This document shows, in pieces, positions 18,657-27,329 of a stretch of DNA of 31,101 nt. Location of the stretch: IMG/VR virus record IMGVR_UViG_3300043392_000028, positions 1-31,101 of that record. One strand, 5' to 3'. Both the position numbers and the translations under genes were made by a program. Below the pieces are notes generated by a model. That model made no database searches. It saw only the letters and a program-made list of their open reading frames with translations, and was not told the DNA's origin. Origin of the DNA: a virus. Positions within the stretch are counted from its first letter, which is position 1. The number at the start of each line of letters is the position of its first letter.

Positions 18657-19492
18657 TAGGCCAAATCTCCTACTAATAGCGCTGTGGTTGCTGAGGTAAA
18701 GAATAGCGTGGCTGCCGCATATTGCTTATTGATTGTGACCTTTGAGTCTTTGCTTTGCAGCGTGAGGCCACCTGAGCCAGCGAAAGTGATAGTTCCAGAG
18801 CCAATGTTAGCGACATCAACTCTGGTGCCAGTTGCAAAGGTGTTGCCTGGCACGGTTACTGTATAGGTGCCATTGACCTGGACTAGATCATTGGTGTCAC
18901 CAACGGTCAGCGTATAGTTTGCGGTCTTTGTGGATACCGCTGAAGCAATGTCTTGCTTGGTGTCTAGCTCAGAGTTGATTGAGTTTAGTTCGGTTTGCAA
19001 TCCTGTAACTGAGGCGATGTCAACTGAGCCAGTCCAGGGCTGGAAAAGCGTGCGTTCATCGGTTACATCACCAGGCGCAATGATTGTTTCATTCGCTGCA
19101 ACATAAATCTGAGCCAATGGGAGATCATAAATCGCTCCATCAGTCTGAGTCAGCGCTGGAGCAACTGGGGAAGCTGCTGGGGTTCCCTGGAGCAAGTGCA
19201 AGACGATGCTGTTAGCCGTAGGGTCTAGCCGTAGGACAACACGGTCAATGCGTGGGTTGGTTGTATCAGCCGCTGGGATGGTGATTGTCTCAGTGCCAGT
19301 GGAGTCATAGTAATGACCACGCACTAGGGCCTGGCCAGCCTTGACCTTGACATTCATGCCAGTAGAGTCAGCGTAGGGCTCTAGCTCTAGAAGTTTTCCA
19401 GCAACTGGGCCTTCACCTAGGTTGCGGAATAGCTGAGAATACTGAGTCTCAGAGGTGTCAATGTTTTCAAAAGGCCATGAAGTCTGTGCCAT
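18656..19492 (-). CDS. Tail fibre/baseplate-associated protein sharing a C-terminal domain with the collagen-like fibre
   Basis: A 278-residue protein. The N-terminal part (MAQTSWPFENIDTSETQYSQLFRNLGEGPV..., VKAGQALVRGHYYDS, RIDRVVLRLDPTANSI, IYDLPLAQIYVAANETII, VTDER) resembles the family of phage structural proteins that begin a minor-tail or receptor-binding module. A helix with LQTELNSINSELDTKQD follows. The last ~90 residues (from about 187: KTANYTLTVGDTNDLV..., TVTVP, GTRVDVANIGSGTITF, TLQSKDSKVT) match the C-terminus of the collagen-like fibre in the neighbouring gene. It probably forms a trimeric fibre or a tip. It starts 8 bp after the fibre gene stop. Confidence 0.7.
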   Translation of the reverse strand: MAQTSWPFENIDTSETQYSQLFRNLGEGPVAGKLLELEPYADSTGMNVKVKAGQALVRGHYYDSTGTETITIPAADTTNPRIDRVVLRLDPTANSIVLHLLQGTPAASPVAPALTQTDGAIYDLPLAQIYVAANETIIAPGDVTDERTLFQPWTGSVDIASVTGLQTELNSINSELDTKQDIASAVSTKTANYTLTVGDTNDLVQVNGTYTVTVPGNTFATGTRVDVANIGSGTITFAGSGGLTLQSKDSKVTINKQYAAATLFFTSATTALLVGDLA

Positions 19493-19499
19493 CTTTGTC

Positions 19500-20963
19500 C
19501 TATCCTAAATCACCAATTAGGCGATACTGGCCAGATGCTACTTTTACTAGCGTAACACCTGAGTATTGTGCGGCGGTTTTCAACTTGCCACCTTTGGATT
19601 GAATTGTTACTCCAGAGGCGCTAAATGTGATCTGCCCAGCCCCATCCTGGAGGAAGTCTACTCTTTCCCCAATCTGGAGGACATCGGGCACGGTCACGGT
19701 TATTGCGGATCCAGTAGAGCGGATAAATGTATTTTCATCGGCACTTACCAGAGTGTAATTGGCAGCTTTGTCAGAAACCGTGGTTGCCACCTGGGAGGCA
19801 TTGATTGCAATGGCCGCCTGGTTGATTGCCACGGTCTGAGTCCCAGAGTTGTAAGTTATTGGGCTAGTGGCGGCTACAACTCCCGTTGGTCCAGTTGGAC
19901 CAGTAGGACCCTGGGGTCCAGTTTCGCCTTGAGGGCCCTGAGGTCCAGTTGCACCAGTAGCGCCAGCGGGTCCAGTTGGCCCAGTCTCACCCTGTATCCC
20001 CTGAGGCCCCTGAGGACCTTCTGGGCCAGTTAGGCCCTGGATGCCCTGAGGGCCTTGATCTCCAGTGTCACCTTTGTCACCCTTAGGACCCTGGATTCCC
20101 TGGATTCCCTGAGGGCCAGTCTCACCTTGAGGACCTTGAGGACCAGTAGGTCCAACCTCACCCTGAGGACCCTGCGGCCCCTGAGGACCCGTGGCTCCCT
20201 GAGGGCCAACTTCTCCCTGAGGACCCTGGGGACCAGTCTCACCCTGGATGCCTTGAGCTCCCTGAGGACCCGTGGCACCCTGCAAAGCTAACGGATACCA
20301 GTGCTCTGATTCATTAGATGGGATCTCACCTAGATCTGGGTCTCCTGAGGCAAACCAAGAGGCGCTGTTATAGAAAACGGCATCATTCTCAACATAGTTG
20401 ACCTGAGCGCTCCAAGCGCCTAGCCAGTTGATTCCAGTGGCACCCGCTGGGCCTACTGGTCCACGCTCACCCTGAGGGCCTGTGGCTCCAGTTAGTCCAC
20501 GGTCTCCCTTAGGACCCTGCGGTCCATCGGCTCCAACTGGTCCCTGAATTCCTTGAGGTCCCTGCGGTCCCTGAGGGCCAGTGAGCCCTCTTGGGCCCTC
20601 AGCCCCTTCTGCTCCATTAGCTCCTGGAGCTCCAGACTCGCCTCTATCGCCCTTCTCACCTTTGTCACCTCTGGGCCCTTGAGCGCCTTGGATTCCCTGG
20701 GGTCCAGCTGGGCCCTGTGGTCCAGTTGCTCCAGTAAATCCTCTAGGACCTTGTGCTCCAGGCTCACCAGGTAAGCCACGGGGTCCAATAGGTCCCTGGG
20801 CACCTTGAGGGCCAGTGTTTCCAGTAGGGCCTTGAGGTCCCTGAGCTCCTGTTTCACCAGTATCTCCCTTTACTCCCTTAGCGGCGTAAAGCCTAAGGGC
20901 ATCCTGCGAGATGCGCTCAGTAAGTTGGCGATTACCGCCAGGCTCAATGATTTGAATTGGCAC
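19500..20963 (-). CDS. Collagen-like tail fibre with an internal carbohydrate-binding-like module
   Basis: A 487-residue protein. Residues 1-29 are a short head that would attach to the tail. Residues 30-176 are 49 uninterrupted Gly-X-Y triplets, and 229-360 another 44. Between them, 177-228 ([31 protein letters not shown]..., HWYPLALQG) has the W-x-G-x-W/Y...Y...D-x-V-x-Y/N pattern of CBM5/12-like carbohydrate-binding modules, known from phage fibres. The last 127 residues include a domain shared with the next gene. A trimeric triple-helical rod with a sugar-binding knob in its middle and globular ends is expected. It overlaps the gene before it by 1 bp. Confidence 0.88.
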   Translation of the reverse strand: MPIQIIEPGGNRQLTERISQDALRLYAAKGVKGDTGETGAQGPQGPTGNTGPQGAQGPIGPRGLPGEPGAQGPRGFTGATGPQGPAGPQGIQGAQGPRGDKGEKGDRGESGAPGANGAEGAEGPRGLTGPQGPQGPQGIQGPVGADGPQGPKGDRGLTGATGPQGERGPVGPAGATGINWLGAWSAQVNYVENDAVFYNSASWFASGDPDLGEIPSNESEHWYPLALQGATGPQGAQGIQGETGPQGPQGEVGPQGATGPQGPQGPQGEVGPTGPQGPQGETGPQGIQGIQGPKGDKGDTGDQGPQGIQGLTGPEGPQGPQGIQGETGPTGPAGATGATGPQGPQGETGPQGPTGPTGPTGVVAATSPITYNSGTQTVAINQAAIAINASQVATTVSDKAANYTLVSADENTFIRSTGSAITVTVPDVLQIGERVDFLQDGAGQITFSASGVTIQSKGGKLKTAAQYSGVTLVKVASGQYRLIGDLG

Positions 20964-21298
20964 TATCGGACCACCTCAGGCGATGGGATAACAAAGCCTT
21001 CCAAAAGTCTGATCACATAGCCATCAATCTTGCTCAGCTCAATTGCGTAGACATAACTAGAGGCAGTTAGCTCTGAGGTCTCCTCAGCGCTGAAGGTCCA
21101 GGAGATTGTGGCGGTCTCAACATCAATGTCTGGCTCTACTGTAATAACTGGCTCCGCACTTGCAACGGTCTCACGGACCTGGAGCTCTGCGGTGTAACCA
21201 GTGAGATCAAATAAGCTGCCATCATCATTGGTATAAACCAGGGAGCGCTCAAAGGTTGCTCCAGCTTCAACATGGAGATTGAATTGAATGGCGGTCAT
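20963..21298 (-). CDS. Small baseplate/tail protein upstream of the fibre
   Basis: A 111-residue protein: [90 protein letters not shown]... The order 'G.TF.R.L.Y...DG...DLTGYTA..QVR', then '..G.I.W.....T..L....Y.YD(I/L)EL' recurs in phage tail-tip proteins and in the N-terminal domain of BppU-type baseplate proteins; these are beta-sandwich modules. It lies between the Gp37-like tail protein and the collagen-like fibre and may act as adaptor between the two. The call rests on pattern and position. Confidence 0.7.
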   Translation of the reverse strand: MTAIQFNLHVEAGATFERSLVYTNDDGSLFDLTGYTAELQVRETVASAEPVITVEPDIDVETATISWTFSAEETSELTASSYVYAIELSKIDGYVIRLLEGFVIPSPEVVR

Positions 21299-22882
21299 TT
21301 ATCCCTCTATTTCGTAAGTGCCAGCAATGTGGAAGTTGTCAGCCGTGCTCAGTGTCACTGGCTCTCCATTGGAGAATGGAAAATCATAAAGATTTTGACC
21401 AGAGACATCTGTGGTAAAGAGCCACATCACATTTGAGTTGATAGCAACATGCCCAGAGATGTGGTATTGGCGATTAGCAGAGAAGTCATGCAAACATCCA
21501 TCCCTAAAGAGGTAAGCCGTGCGGGCCTCAAAAGGGAGCGTTAGATAATACTGGCCAGTCCCAAAGCTGGTTATGTTGTCAAAGTCCACCTGGATGCTGA
21601 AGTGAACCATGTTTCCAAAGCGGTTGAATGAGCCAGTGATTGCTGGGCCGCTAAAAGTTGGCTGGATTCCATCCGTGCCACCCTCTGGTTGATACTCAAC
21701 ATTTATGCCGTAGCCAGTGACCGTGCGCTCTAGGTTAGAGACCCTCTGGTCAACCTCTTGCTGTTTAGCTAGGACCTTAGCCTCATAGTCAATGCCAACT
21801 GGAGTGCCAACGGTTGCGGCAATCCTCACGCCATCGGATCCAATAGAGATGCCAACCTCAGTGACAACGGCAACGGCCTCAATCTCACCAATAACCACGG
21901 TGACCTTATCGCCTAGATACCAGTCAACGGCAAACTCCATGTTTATGTCATCCGATGGGACAACGGACATCTCAGTTATGGTTTTGCCTTCATCAACTAG
22001 GAGCTCTAAGCCATCCTGAGTGAGCTGAGATGTGACACGGGAGTTACGGCCATCCTTGAAAACTTCAATTCTGCGGCCCCATTCCTCTTCAGCGCTAACT
22101 GAGTCAGTGTTTGAGACCTCCACAAAACGGCGATACTCCGCCTCACCCTGGCCGCCTACAATTGCTCTAGTCACCTTGGGCAGTGAGTAGGCATACTCAG
22201 CCCGTGAGAGTTTCTGGTTGAAAAGATCCATGCGGATCAAGAGGCTTTTGTCCTCTGGCTCATAAACCTCAAAAACCAACTCTGAGTCATACTGAGCAAC
22301 GGCGTAACCCAAACCACCAGTTTGAGCTAAGCCATAGAGAAGCTCCTGGAGCCTATCGAAACGGGCTTTGCCCTGGACAATCTCCCCACGGTCAAAGTTG
22401 CTCTCCACGCTGAAGTTTGGCACTCTGCGGGCAACTGGAGCAGTAGGGCCCAGGTTTGCCTCAACATAGCCCTTGATAACGGACTCAGCGGTCCCCAGGC
22501 GTGCATCATACGCCTGGCCCTGGGCAGTCACATCGGCAGTGGTTGGATTTGGGTAAGCCAGGCGCTCATTCAGAATGATTGAGTCATCCGCTCCCACAAT
22601 TAGCCAGTCACCCTGCAAGTTGTCTGGAGTCTGCTCCAGCTTTGCTGAGAGGGTAGGACCTGAGAAGATGACATCACCCTCAGGGCCAGTGACAATGATC
22701 CCATAACCAGGCAGTCTTAGAAACTCACCTAGGCGGTTGCCAGCGGGGAGCTTCATCTCCCAGGCACCAACGCCATTGAACCTCAGGATAAATTTTGTGT
22801 CTACCAGATCGCCAGGAGTAAATTGGCCAATGCGCTTGAGGTCAGGGTCTCTGACTTCAATGATTAGGTCCTCAACTTGCAT
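21299..22882 (-). CDS. Tail-tip protein, siphovirus ReqiPepy6 Gp37-like
   Basis: A 527-residue protein. The N-terminal 370 residues (MQVEDLIIEVRDPDLKRIGQFTPGDLVDTKFILRFNGVGAWEMKLPAGNRLGEFLRLPGYGIIVTGPEGDVIFSGP...) follow the Gp37-like family of actinophages, related to tail-associated lysin/hub proteins but usually without a peptidase. A short helix (VLAKQQEVDQRVSNLERTV, about 383-401) joins a C-terminal beta domain of ~125 residues with a jelly-roll look (GGTDGIQPTFSGPAITGSFNRFGNMVHFSIQVDF..., FHIAGTYEIEG). That end resembles receptor-binding domains in other fibres. It overlaps the Dit-like gene by 1 bp. Confidence 0.85.
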   Translation of the reverse strand: MQVEDLIIEVRDPDLKRIGQFTPGDLVDTKFILRFNGVGAWEMKLPAGNRLGEFLRLPGYGIIVTGPEGDVIFSGPTLSAKLEQTPDNLQGDWLIVGADDSIILNERLAYPNPTTADVTAQGQAYDARLGTAESVIKGYVEANLGPTAPVARRVPNFSVESNFDRGEIVQGKARFDRLQELLYGLAQTGGLGYAVAQYDSELVFEVYEPEDKSLLIRMDLFNQKLSRAEYAYSLPKVTRAIVGGQGEAEYRRFVEVSNTDSVSAEEEWGRRIEVFKDGRNSRVTSQLTQDGLELLVDEGKTITEMSVVPSDDINMEFAVDWYLGDKVTVVIGEIEAVAVVTEVGISIGSDGVRIAATVGTPVGIDYEAKVLAKQQEVDQRVSNLERTVTGYGINVEYQPEGGTDGIQPTFSGPAITGSFNRFGNMVHFSIQVDFDNITSFGTGQYYLTLPFEARTAYLFRDGCLHDFSANRQYHISGHVAINSNVMWLFTTDVSGQNLYDFPFSNGEPVTLSTADNFHIAGTYEIEG

Positions 22883-23736
22883 TAGTGGACAACCTCATAA
22901 CGCTTGGCATAGTAGACATCAACTCTGGTTTCATCGGTAACATCAATGCCAGAGATTACCAGAGTGCTCTGACCAACTGGGATCCTGAATAGCTTTGGAG
23001 CTGGGTTCAAAATGTCATAGCGGTTGGTGTTGGATTGGTCATAGACCTCACCAGTTTCAGTGTTGACATAAATGATTTCACCAGCCTCAAGAGGCTCATT
23101 GAATCCAAAGCTGAAGCCATTGGAGGAGATCACTAGGTTGGTGATAGGCCCAATCACTCTATAAGTTGGATACATGGGGACATCACCAGTGTTGTTGATC
23201 AACACGGTGCCCAGTGCCTGTGAAGAGGAGATCCTAAGCTTGCTGAGCTGTGGCAGTAGGCCTCTACCAGTTGACCCTCTGGTCACGGTGAACTGCTCAA
23301 TGTTTGTGCTCTGCCAGTAGGGCTGAGGGGCCTGAAGCGATAGAACCCATTTAGCCCAGACCAGGCCAGCGGAGCTACCCCATTGGGACTCAGCGCCACC
23401 AGTGTAATAAGTCTGGAGGCTAAGAGTCTCTCCATCGCTGTAACGGGCCTCAAGAGTTAGCGGTCCAAACACATTCTGAGTGAGCTTACCTAGGCGGCGG
23501 AGCTTAGTCTGGACATCGGCACGGTCAGAGCCTAAAACGGTGATAGGGAGATCCATAACTCTCACGCCTCTTTTAGCGTGCCTGAAAACTCCACCATCAC
23601 CAGCGCTGTTCTCAATGCGAACTTCAGCGGGTGGCACTCCAAAGCCCAGGAAATCTGGGTTTAGGACATAGTTTTGGTTATCAAAGACAATGGTGTCACC
23701 GTTGGCCCCTATAAGGGCATAGTTCACGCTTACCAA
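22882..23736 (-). CDS. Distal tail (Dit-like) protein
   Basis: A 284-residue protein directly after the tape measure, the usual Dit place. It contains blocks of the siphovirus tail component family: VNYALIGANGDTIVFDNQNYVLNPDFLGFGVPPAEVRIENSAGDGGVF, GVRVMDLPITVLGSDRADVQTKLRRLGKLTQNVFGPLTLEARYSDGE, WAKWVLSLQAPQPYW, and a C-terminal galectin-like half with INNTGDVPMYPTYRVIGPITNLVI...GEIIYVNTETGEV. Dit hexamers form the hub that links the tail tube to the tip. It overlaps the tape-measure end by 7 bp. Confidence 0.87.
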   Translation of the reverse strand: MVSVNYALIGANGDTIVFDNQNYVLNPDFLGFGVPPAEVRIENSAGDGGVFRHAKRGVRVMDLPITVLGSDRADVQTKLRRLGKLTQNVFGPLTLEARYSDGETLSLQTYYTGGAESQWGSSAGLVWAKWVLSLQAPQPYWQSTNIEQFTVTRGSTGRGLLPQLSKLRISSSQALGTVLINNTGDVPMYPTYRVIGPITNLVISSNGFSFGFNEPLEAGEIIYVNTETGEVYDQSNTNRYDILNPAPKLFRIPVGQSTLVISGIDVTDETRVDVYYAKRYEVVH

Positions 23737-26603
23737 CCTACAACCACCTTTGCACGCTTCATGGCCTGGAACAAATCACGCTCTGAGTCTAGAGACTGGT
23801 TAGGAGCGGCGTAGTAGTTGACCGATGGACCACCTGAGCCCATGTTCATCATGCTCTCAAATCTATCAAGAGGAATGACAACTTCGGGACCAGCCTCACC
23901 GATAATGGCTGGAGTCGCACTAGTAACCAGGCCACCCTCTGCCATAAGTTCCCAAGGCCTAGCACTACCGCCACCACCTGTTGAAACTGAAACATTAGGC
24001 TTAGCTTGAGTAAGTGCGGATTGAATGCCACGGATCTCATTGGCAAGACCTGCGGCTGCACCCTTCATGTTGCCAACCTTCTCTTTGAAGGTCTCCTCAA
24101 TCTTTTCTAGGTCCTTGGTGTAAGTCTCAGCTGCCTTGACCAAAGCATCCTGGAAATCTTCCTCAGCCTCAACTAGAGCATCATCACGCTTGATTTTTGC
24201 CTCTAGGAGTGATTCATCAAGAGCGGCCTGGGCTTCAGCTAGGGCCTCATTTCGCATAACCTCAGCCTCAGCAATTGACTTGCTGAATTCTGCATTGATG
24301 CCCGCAACGGTTTCCTGATAAGCCTGGTTCTCAGCTGCCAGAGCCTCTGTAAGCGCAACCTGGTTGGCTGAGTAAAGGTTCTTGAGCTCAGTAGTAGCTA
24401 GGCCAGCCTGGTCATAGATTTGCTGGGCCAGCTGGTCCATGCCAGACTCTGACTCTTTTTCAAGAGCGCCATAGAGCGCCTTTAGCTCTGCCTTAGTCTC
24501 AGGGGTAGCGCCAAGGATGGATTCAGCAAGTTCATTGCCCACATCCGTGCCAGCCCCAACAACCTGCTCCACAAATGTCTGAGAGAATCCAGCGGCAGTT
24601 AGAGCGGCGGCGTTGGCCAGAAGTCTGCGAGAGGCTAGGAGCTTCTCTCTTAGGACCTCAACGGTTCCCTCAATGGATCCAGCCAGCTGGTCAGAGTTGA
24701 AGATTGAAGCAACATTCACCTGGACTGCGGAGCGATAAGCATCCCGCAACCTGTTCATTGACTGGGTAATTAGGTCAGCTTGGCGCTTGGCAAAATCGGC
24801 CTGAATCTGAGCGATGTTCTTATTGTGTTGCTTTAGAGCATCGCTTAGAGAGGAGTCACGGCGCTCAGTTGCGCTAGTAACGGCCTCATTGTAACGCTTG
24901 GTAATTGCGGCAGTCTGCTCAGCAAATCTCTTATTAGCAGCGGCAACATCTTTGTCATAGGCTTTGCCGATGTCCTCACGGCGCTCCTCAAAGCGCTCAT
25001 TGATGTCAGCAATTTCATCCTGGTAATTTTGGCGGGCCTCAATGAAGTCTTTGCGGGTATCAGCAATGACCTTTTTGAGCGCTGCACGCTGTTTGATAGC
25101 CTCTTGGCGTGCCTTTTTAGCAGCCTCTGCCGCTTTATCATCCTTTGGAGGCTTAGGGGCAGCTGGGGCCTTAGGCGTTGGAGTGGTAAGGGCTGGAGGT
25201 AGAAGGCCAGCCTCACGGGCAATGTTGTTGAAGCGGTTGTTCTCTCCAGTTGTCCCAGGGTCAACTTTGTAGTTGATTTCGATGGTCTTTTTGAGATCAC
25301 CAGGCTTGATGCCCACAATGCCCATGAGAGCATCCAGGATTGGAGTGATTGCACCAAATAGGGTTTCTAGGGATGGAGTCAGATCCCTAACCATCTTGGC
25401 AACCAGCTCAAGTGAGAAGGCTAGGCCCTCTCCAAAGATTTCAGCCAGAGCGGTAACAACTGGGACCACATAGTCAGAGATGAAGTCCACCAGCATTTCA
25501 ATGACTGGTAGAAGCGCTTCAATTAGGCTCACTGCGGATGGCAGAATCTGCTCAATCAGAGGCAAGAAGGCCTCAACCAGCTCAAGGACCACTGGGGAGA
25601 GCATTGCGATGACTTCAATCAACGGAGGCAGTATCTGAGCCAGGATCTCTGCCGCTACCTCTAGGAGTAGCCCAAAGACCTCAACAATTGGCTGGAGAGC
25701 ATCGAGCAATGGCCCCATGTTGTCTGCCAGAGTCTGGATAACTGGAGCCAGTGACTCAAAAATGCTAGTTAGAACTGGGGCTAGATCCTGGACCACTGGA
25801 ATCAGAGCAGTGGTAAGCTCTGCCAGAACTGGGAGGAGGGCATTGCCAACCTCTGCCTGGACATCGGCAAAGGTAGCCTTCAGGATACGCTGAGAGTTAG
25901 CTAGGCCATCTGAGGTGTTAGCAAAGTCTCCAGCAAACCTAGTTGTCTGCTCCATAATGGCCCCATAGCGGGCCTGAATCTTCTCTTGCTCAGTTAGCTC
26001 AGAGCCAACATCTGCGATGCCGTTAGCGTAGGCAAAAGCCTTGACCGCTGCCTCCGAAACATCAATTCCGAAACGGCGTAGGGGCTCAGTCTCACCAGCG
26101 AGACCAGAGCGGAAAATTGTGAGGGCATCATTGACCTCTAGGTTCATCACAGAGGCAAAGTCAGCGCCTCTGGTAGTTAGGTCATCAATGACTCCAACAA
26201 CATCGCCACCAGGTCCTGCAATCTTTTCAGCAAAGGCAGTGAAGCCCACAGCAAGCTGGTTGAATTGCTGAGAGGAGAGACCAAGCTGAGTGGCTGCCTC
26301 AGAACCCAGCTCCTTGATTCCACTAGCCGCTGCTCCAAAGGACACATTCACGGCGTTGATGGACTCAGCTAGATTTGAGGCTTGGCCAACTGCATCTTTT
26401 ACAAAGCCACCGATGGCGATGCCAGAGAAGGCGGCAGCAACTGGGCCAGCTAGGCCCTTGAGAGCTCCAGCAAAACCGCTCTGGAATTTACGCCCTAGAT
26501 TTGCACCCTGTCCACCAAGCCCTGAGAGCTCATTAGAGACTGCACGCTGGAATCCCTTGGCTACTGGGATCAGTGTCACATAGGCGTAAGCTTGCTCTGC
26601 CAA
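23730..26603 (-). CDS. Tape measure protein
   Basis: A 957-residue protein, the largest in the genome. N-terminus with small-residue helices (FAGALKGLAGPVAAAFSGIAIGGFV), then the phage minor-tail pattern VSFGAAASGIKELGSEAATQLGLS. A long hydrophobic repetitive segment (about 255-410: LLPVLAELTTALIPVVQDLAPVLTSIFESLAPVI...) probably inserts in the membrane. A Pro/Ala linker follows, then charged coiled coils (about 490-640 and 770-880), and a C-terminal part with GEAGPEVVIPL, typical for tape measures of actinophages. At roughly 0.15 nm per residue a tail of about 140 nm is expected. No lytic domain was seen. The start overlaps the chaperone gene by 28 bp. Confidence 0.94.
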   Translation of the reverse strand: MAEQAYAYVTLIPVAKGFQRAVSNELSGLGGQGANLGRKFQSGFAGALKGLAGPVAAAFSGIAIGGFVKDAVGQASNLAESINAVNVSFGAAASGIKELGSEAATQLGLSSQQFNQLAVGFTAFAEKIAGPGGDVVGVIDDLTTRGADFASVMNLEVNDALTIFRSGLAGETEPLRRFGIDVSEAAVKAFAYANGIADVGSELTEQEKIQARYGAIMEQTTRFAGDFANTSDGLANSQRILKATFADVQAEVGNALLPVLAELTTALIPVVQDLAPVLTSIFESLAPVIQTLADNMGPLLDALQPIVEVFGLLLEVAAEILAQILPPLIEVIAMLSPVVLELVEAFLPLIEQILPSAVSLIEALLPVIEMLVDFISDYVVPVVTALAEIFGEGLAFSLELVAKMVRDLTPSLETLFGAITPILDALMGIVGIKPGDLKKTIEINYKVDPGTTGENNRFNNIAREAGLLPPALTTPTPKAPAAPKPPKDDKAAEAAKKARQEAIKQRAALKKVIADTRKDFIEARQNYQDEIADINERFEERREDIGKAYDKDVAAANKRFAEQTAAITKRYNEAVTSATERRDSSLSDALKQHNKNIAQIQADFAKRQADLITQSMNRLRDAYRSAVQVNVASIFNSDQLAGSIEGTVEVLREKLLASRRLLANAAALTAAGFSQTFVEQVVGAGTDVGNELAESILGATPETKAELKALYGALEKESESGMDQLAQQIYDQAGLATTELKNLYSANQVALTEALAAENQAYQETVAGINAEFSKSIAEAEVMRNEALAEAQAALDESLLEAKIKRDDALVEAEEDFQDALVKAAETYTKDLEKIEETFKEKVGNMKGAAAGLANEIRGIQSALTQAKPNVSVSTGGGGSARPWELMAEGGLVTSATPAIIGEAGPEVVIPLDRFESMMNMGSGGPSVNYYAAPNQSLDSERDLFQAMKRAKVVVGW

Positions 26604-27219
26604 TCTAGCTCTCCATCTTTAGCACGCTTGAGGATCTCTCTCGCATCTTTTCTAGCTTTGCCCTTTGCTTTGACATTCGGATCTTTCCATGGCCTTGGAT
26701 AAGGCTTTGGTTTCCGTTTGCCAGAGTAAACCTGAGCAAATAGGTCATAGAGTGCCACCAGAATGGGCCACTCTTGACTTATGGGGTGTTTCCAGCCAGA
26801 TACTGCGGCGTGTGTCCAGCTTTGAGGGTCTTTGAGTAGGCAATCTACTAAAAGAATGAGTTCATCCAGGTCAACCTCCGCTGGGTCAATGCCCAGCTTT
26901 CGGAGGTCATAGACCAGGGCGGCCTCATTTTCCTCAACTAATTTGTGGAGCCAGACCCTTTTGGGCCCTGCACATACTCCACCCAAATCTTTGCCAACTC
27001 TCCTAGGTCATCGCCGGAGATCTTGGACTTCATTTCGGCGGGCAAGATGTCTGATAGAAACATCTTCAAAAATCCCTCATCGCCATTTGCATCCTTGGCG
27101 TAATACATCTGCTCAATCATTGCGGCAGAGATGTTGCCTGGGAGGATGTAGACCTCTCCTAGATACTCAACCTTTAGGTCTGGCTTGGCCTTCTTAGGCT
27201 CTAGTTTTACTACTGACAT
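26576..27219 (-). CDS. Tail assembly chaperone, -1 frameshift fusion product (gpGT-like)
   Basis: Long product of a programmed -1 frameshift. The 87 codons from ATG 27219 to the slippery site are read in frame G, then 127 codons in frame T (RVWLHKLVEENEAALVYDLRKLGIDPAEVDLDELILLV...GWKHPISQEWPILVALYDLFAQVYSGKRKPKPYPRP...) to the stop at 26576, giving 214 residues. The T part has no start codon or ribosome site of its own that would be needed for separate use; a free frame opens at 26986 only inside G. As in lambda gpG/gpGT, the fusion protein would bind tape measure and tail-tube protein during tail assembly. Confidence 0.88.
26938..27219 (-). CDS. Tail assembly chaperone, short product (gpG-like)
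   Basis: A 93-residue protein from ATG 27219 (MSVVKLEPKKAKPDLKVEYLGEVYILPGNISAAMIEQMYYAKDANGDEGFLKMFLSDILP...), made when ribosomes do not shift. A TTG four codons upstream could also start. It lies between major tail protein and tape measure, as in nearly all siphoviruses. The last residues before the stop (VEYVQGPKGSGSTN) contain the slippery codons CCA AAA. It is preceded by the hairpin at 27290-27322, so its transcription may be lower than that of the major tail protein. Confidence 0.88.
   Translation of the reverse strand: MSVVKLEPKKAKPDLKVEYLGEVYILPGNISAAMIEQMYYAKDANGDEGFLKMFLSDILPAEMKSKISGDDLGELAKIWVEYVQGPKGSGSTN
26959..26965 (-). other. Programmed -1 frameshift site (slippery heptamer)
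   Basis: On the minus strand the heptamer C CCA AAA in the zero frame fits X XXY YYZ exactly. After a -1 slip the next codon is AGG, and the reading continues without stop into the T frame for 127 codons. The zero-frame stop follows 6 codons later. This is the canonical place for tail chaperone frameshifting. Confidence 0.92.
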
Positions 27220-27289
27220 AATGCGGTCCAATCTATTTGTTTGCGGCTGAGAAGGGAGGAGATTGCTCCCCTCCCCTCTCTAAAGGGGT

Positions 27290-27322
27290 CCCCTATGGCC
27301 GCCGCATTTCAAACCATAGGGG
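27290..27322 (-). terminator. Stem-loop after the major tail protein gene (partial terminator or RNA-processing hairpin)
   Basis: CCCCTATGG and CCATAGGGG form a perfect 9-bp stem with a 15-nt loop, 8 nt after the major tail protein stop. Directly downstream on the same transcript is a second GC-rich foldable stretch (GGGGAGGGGAG-CAAT-CTCCTCCC, 27255-27280). No long U-tract follows, so partial termination or 3'-end protection of the abundant capsid/tail mRNA is more likely than full termination. Confidence 0.55.
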
Positions 27323-27329
27323 AGGCTTA

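Noticed and set aside
19566-20033. Plus-strand open frame of 155 codons opposite the collagen-like fibre
   Set aside because: Antisense shadow of Gly-X-Y codons and the fibre C-terminus. The translation is full of Ser/Arg/Leu runs, has no ribosome site and no family features.
19900-20880. Regular short repeats that could suggest a CRISPR array
   Set aside because: They are 9-bp-periodic codons for Gly-X-Y triplets in an open frame, without unique spacers of constant length.
24845-25357. 170-codon minus-strand frame inside the tape measure gene
   Set aside because: Shifted frame of the coiled-coil region. Composition (Leu/Arg/Ser) is typical of an overlapping shadow and no ribosome site is present.
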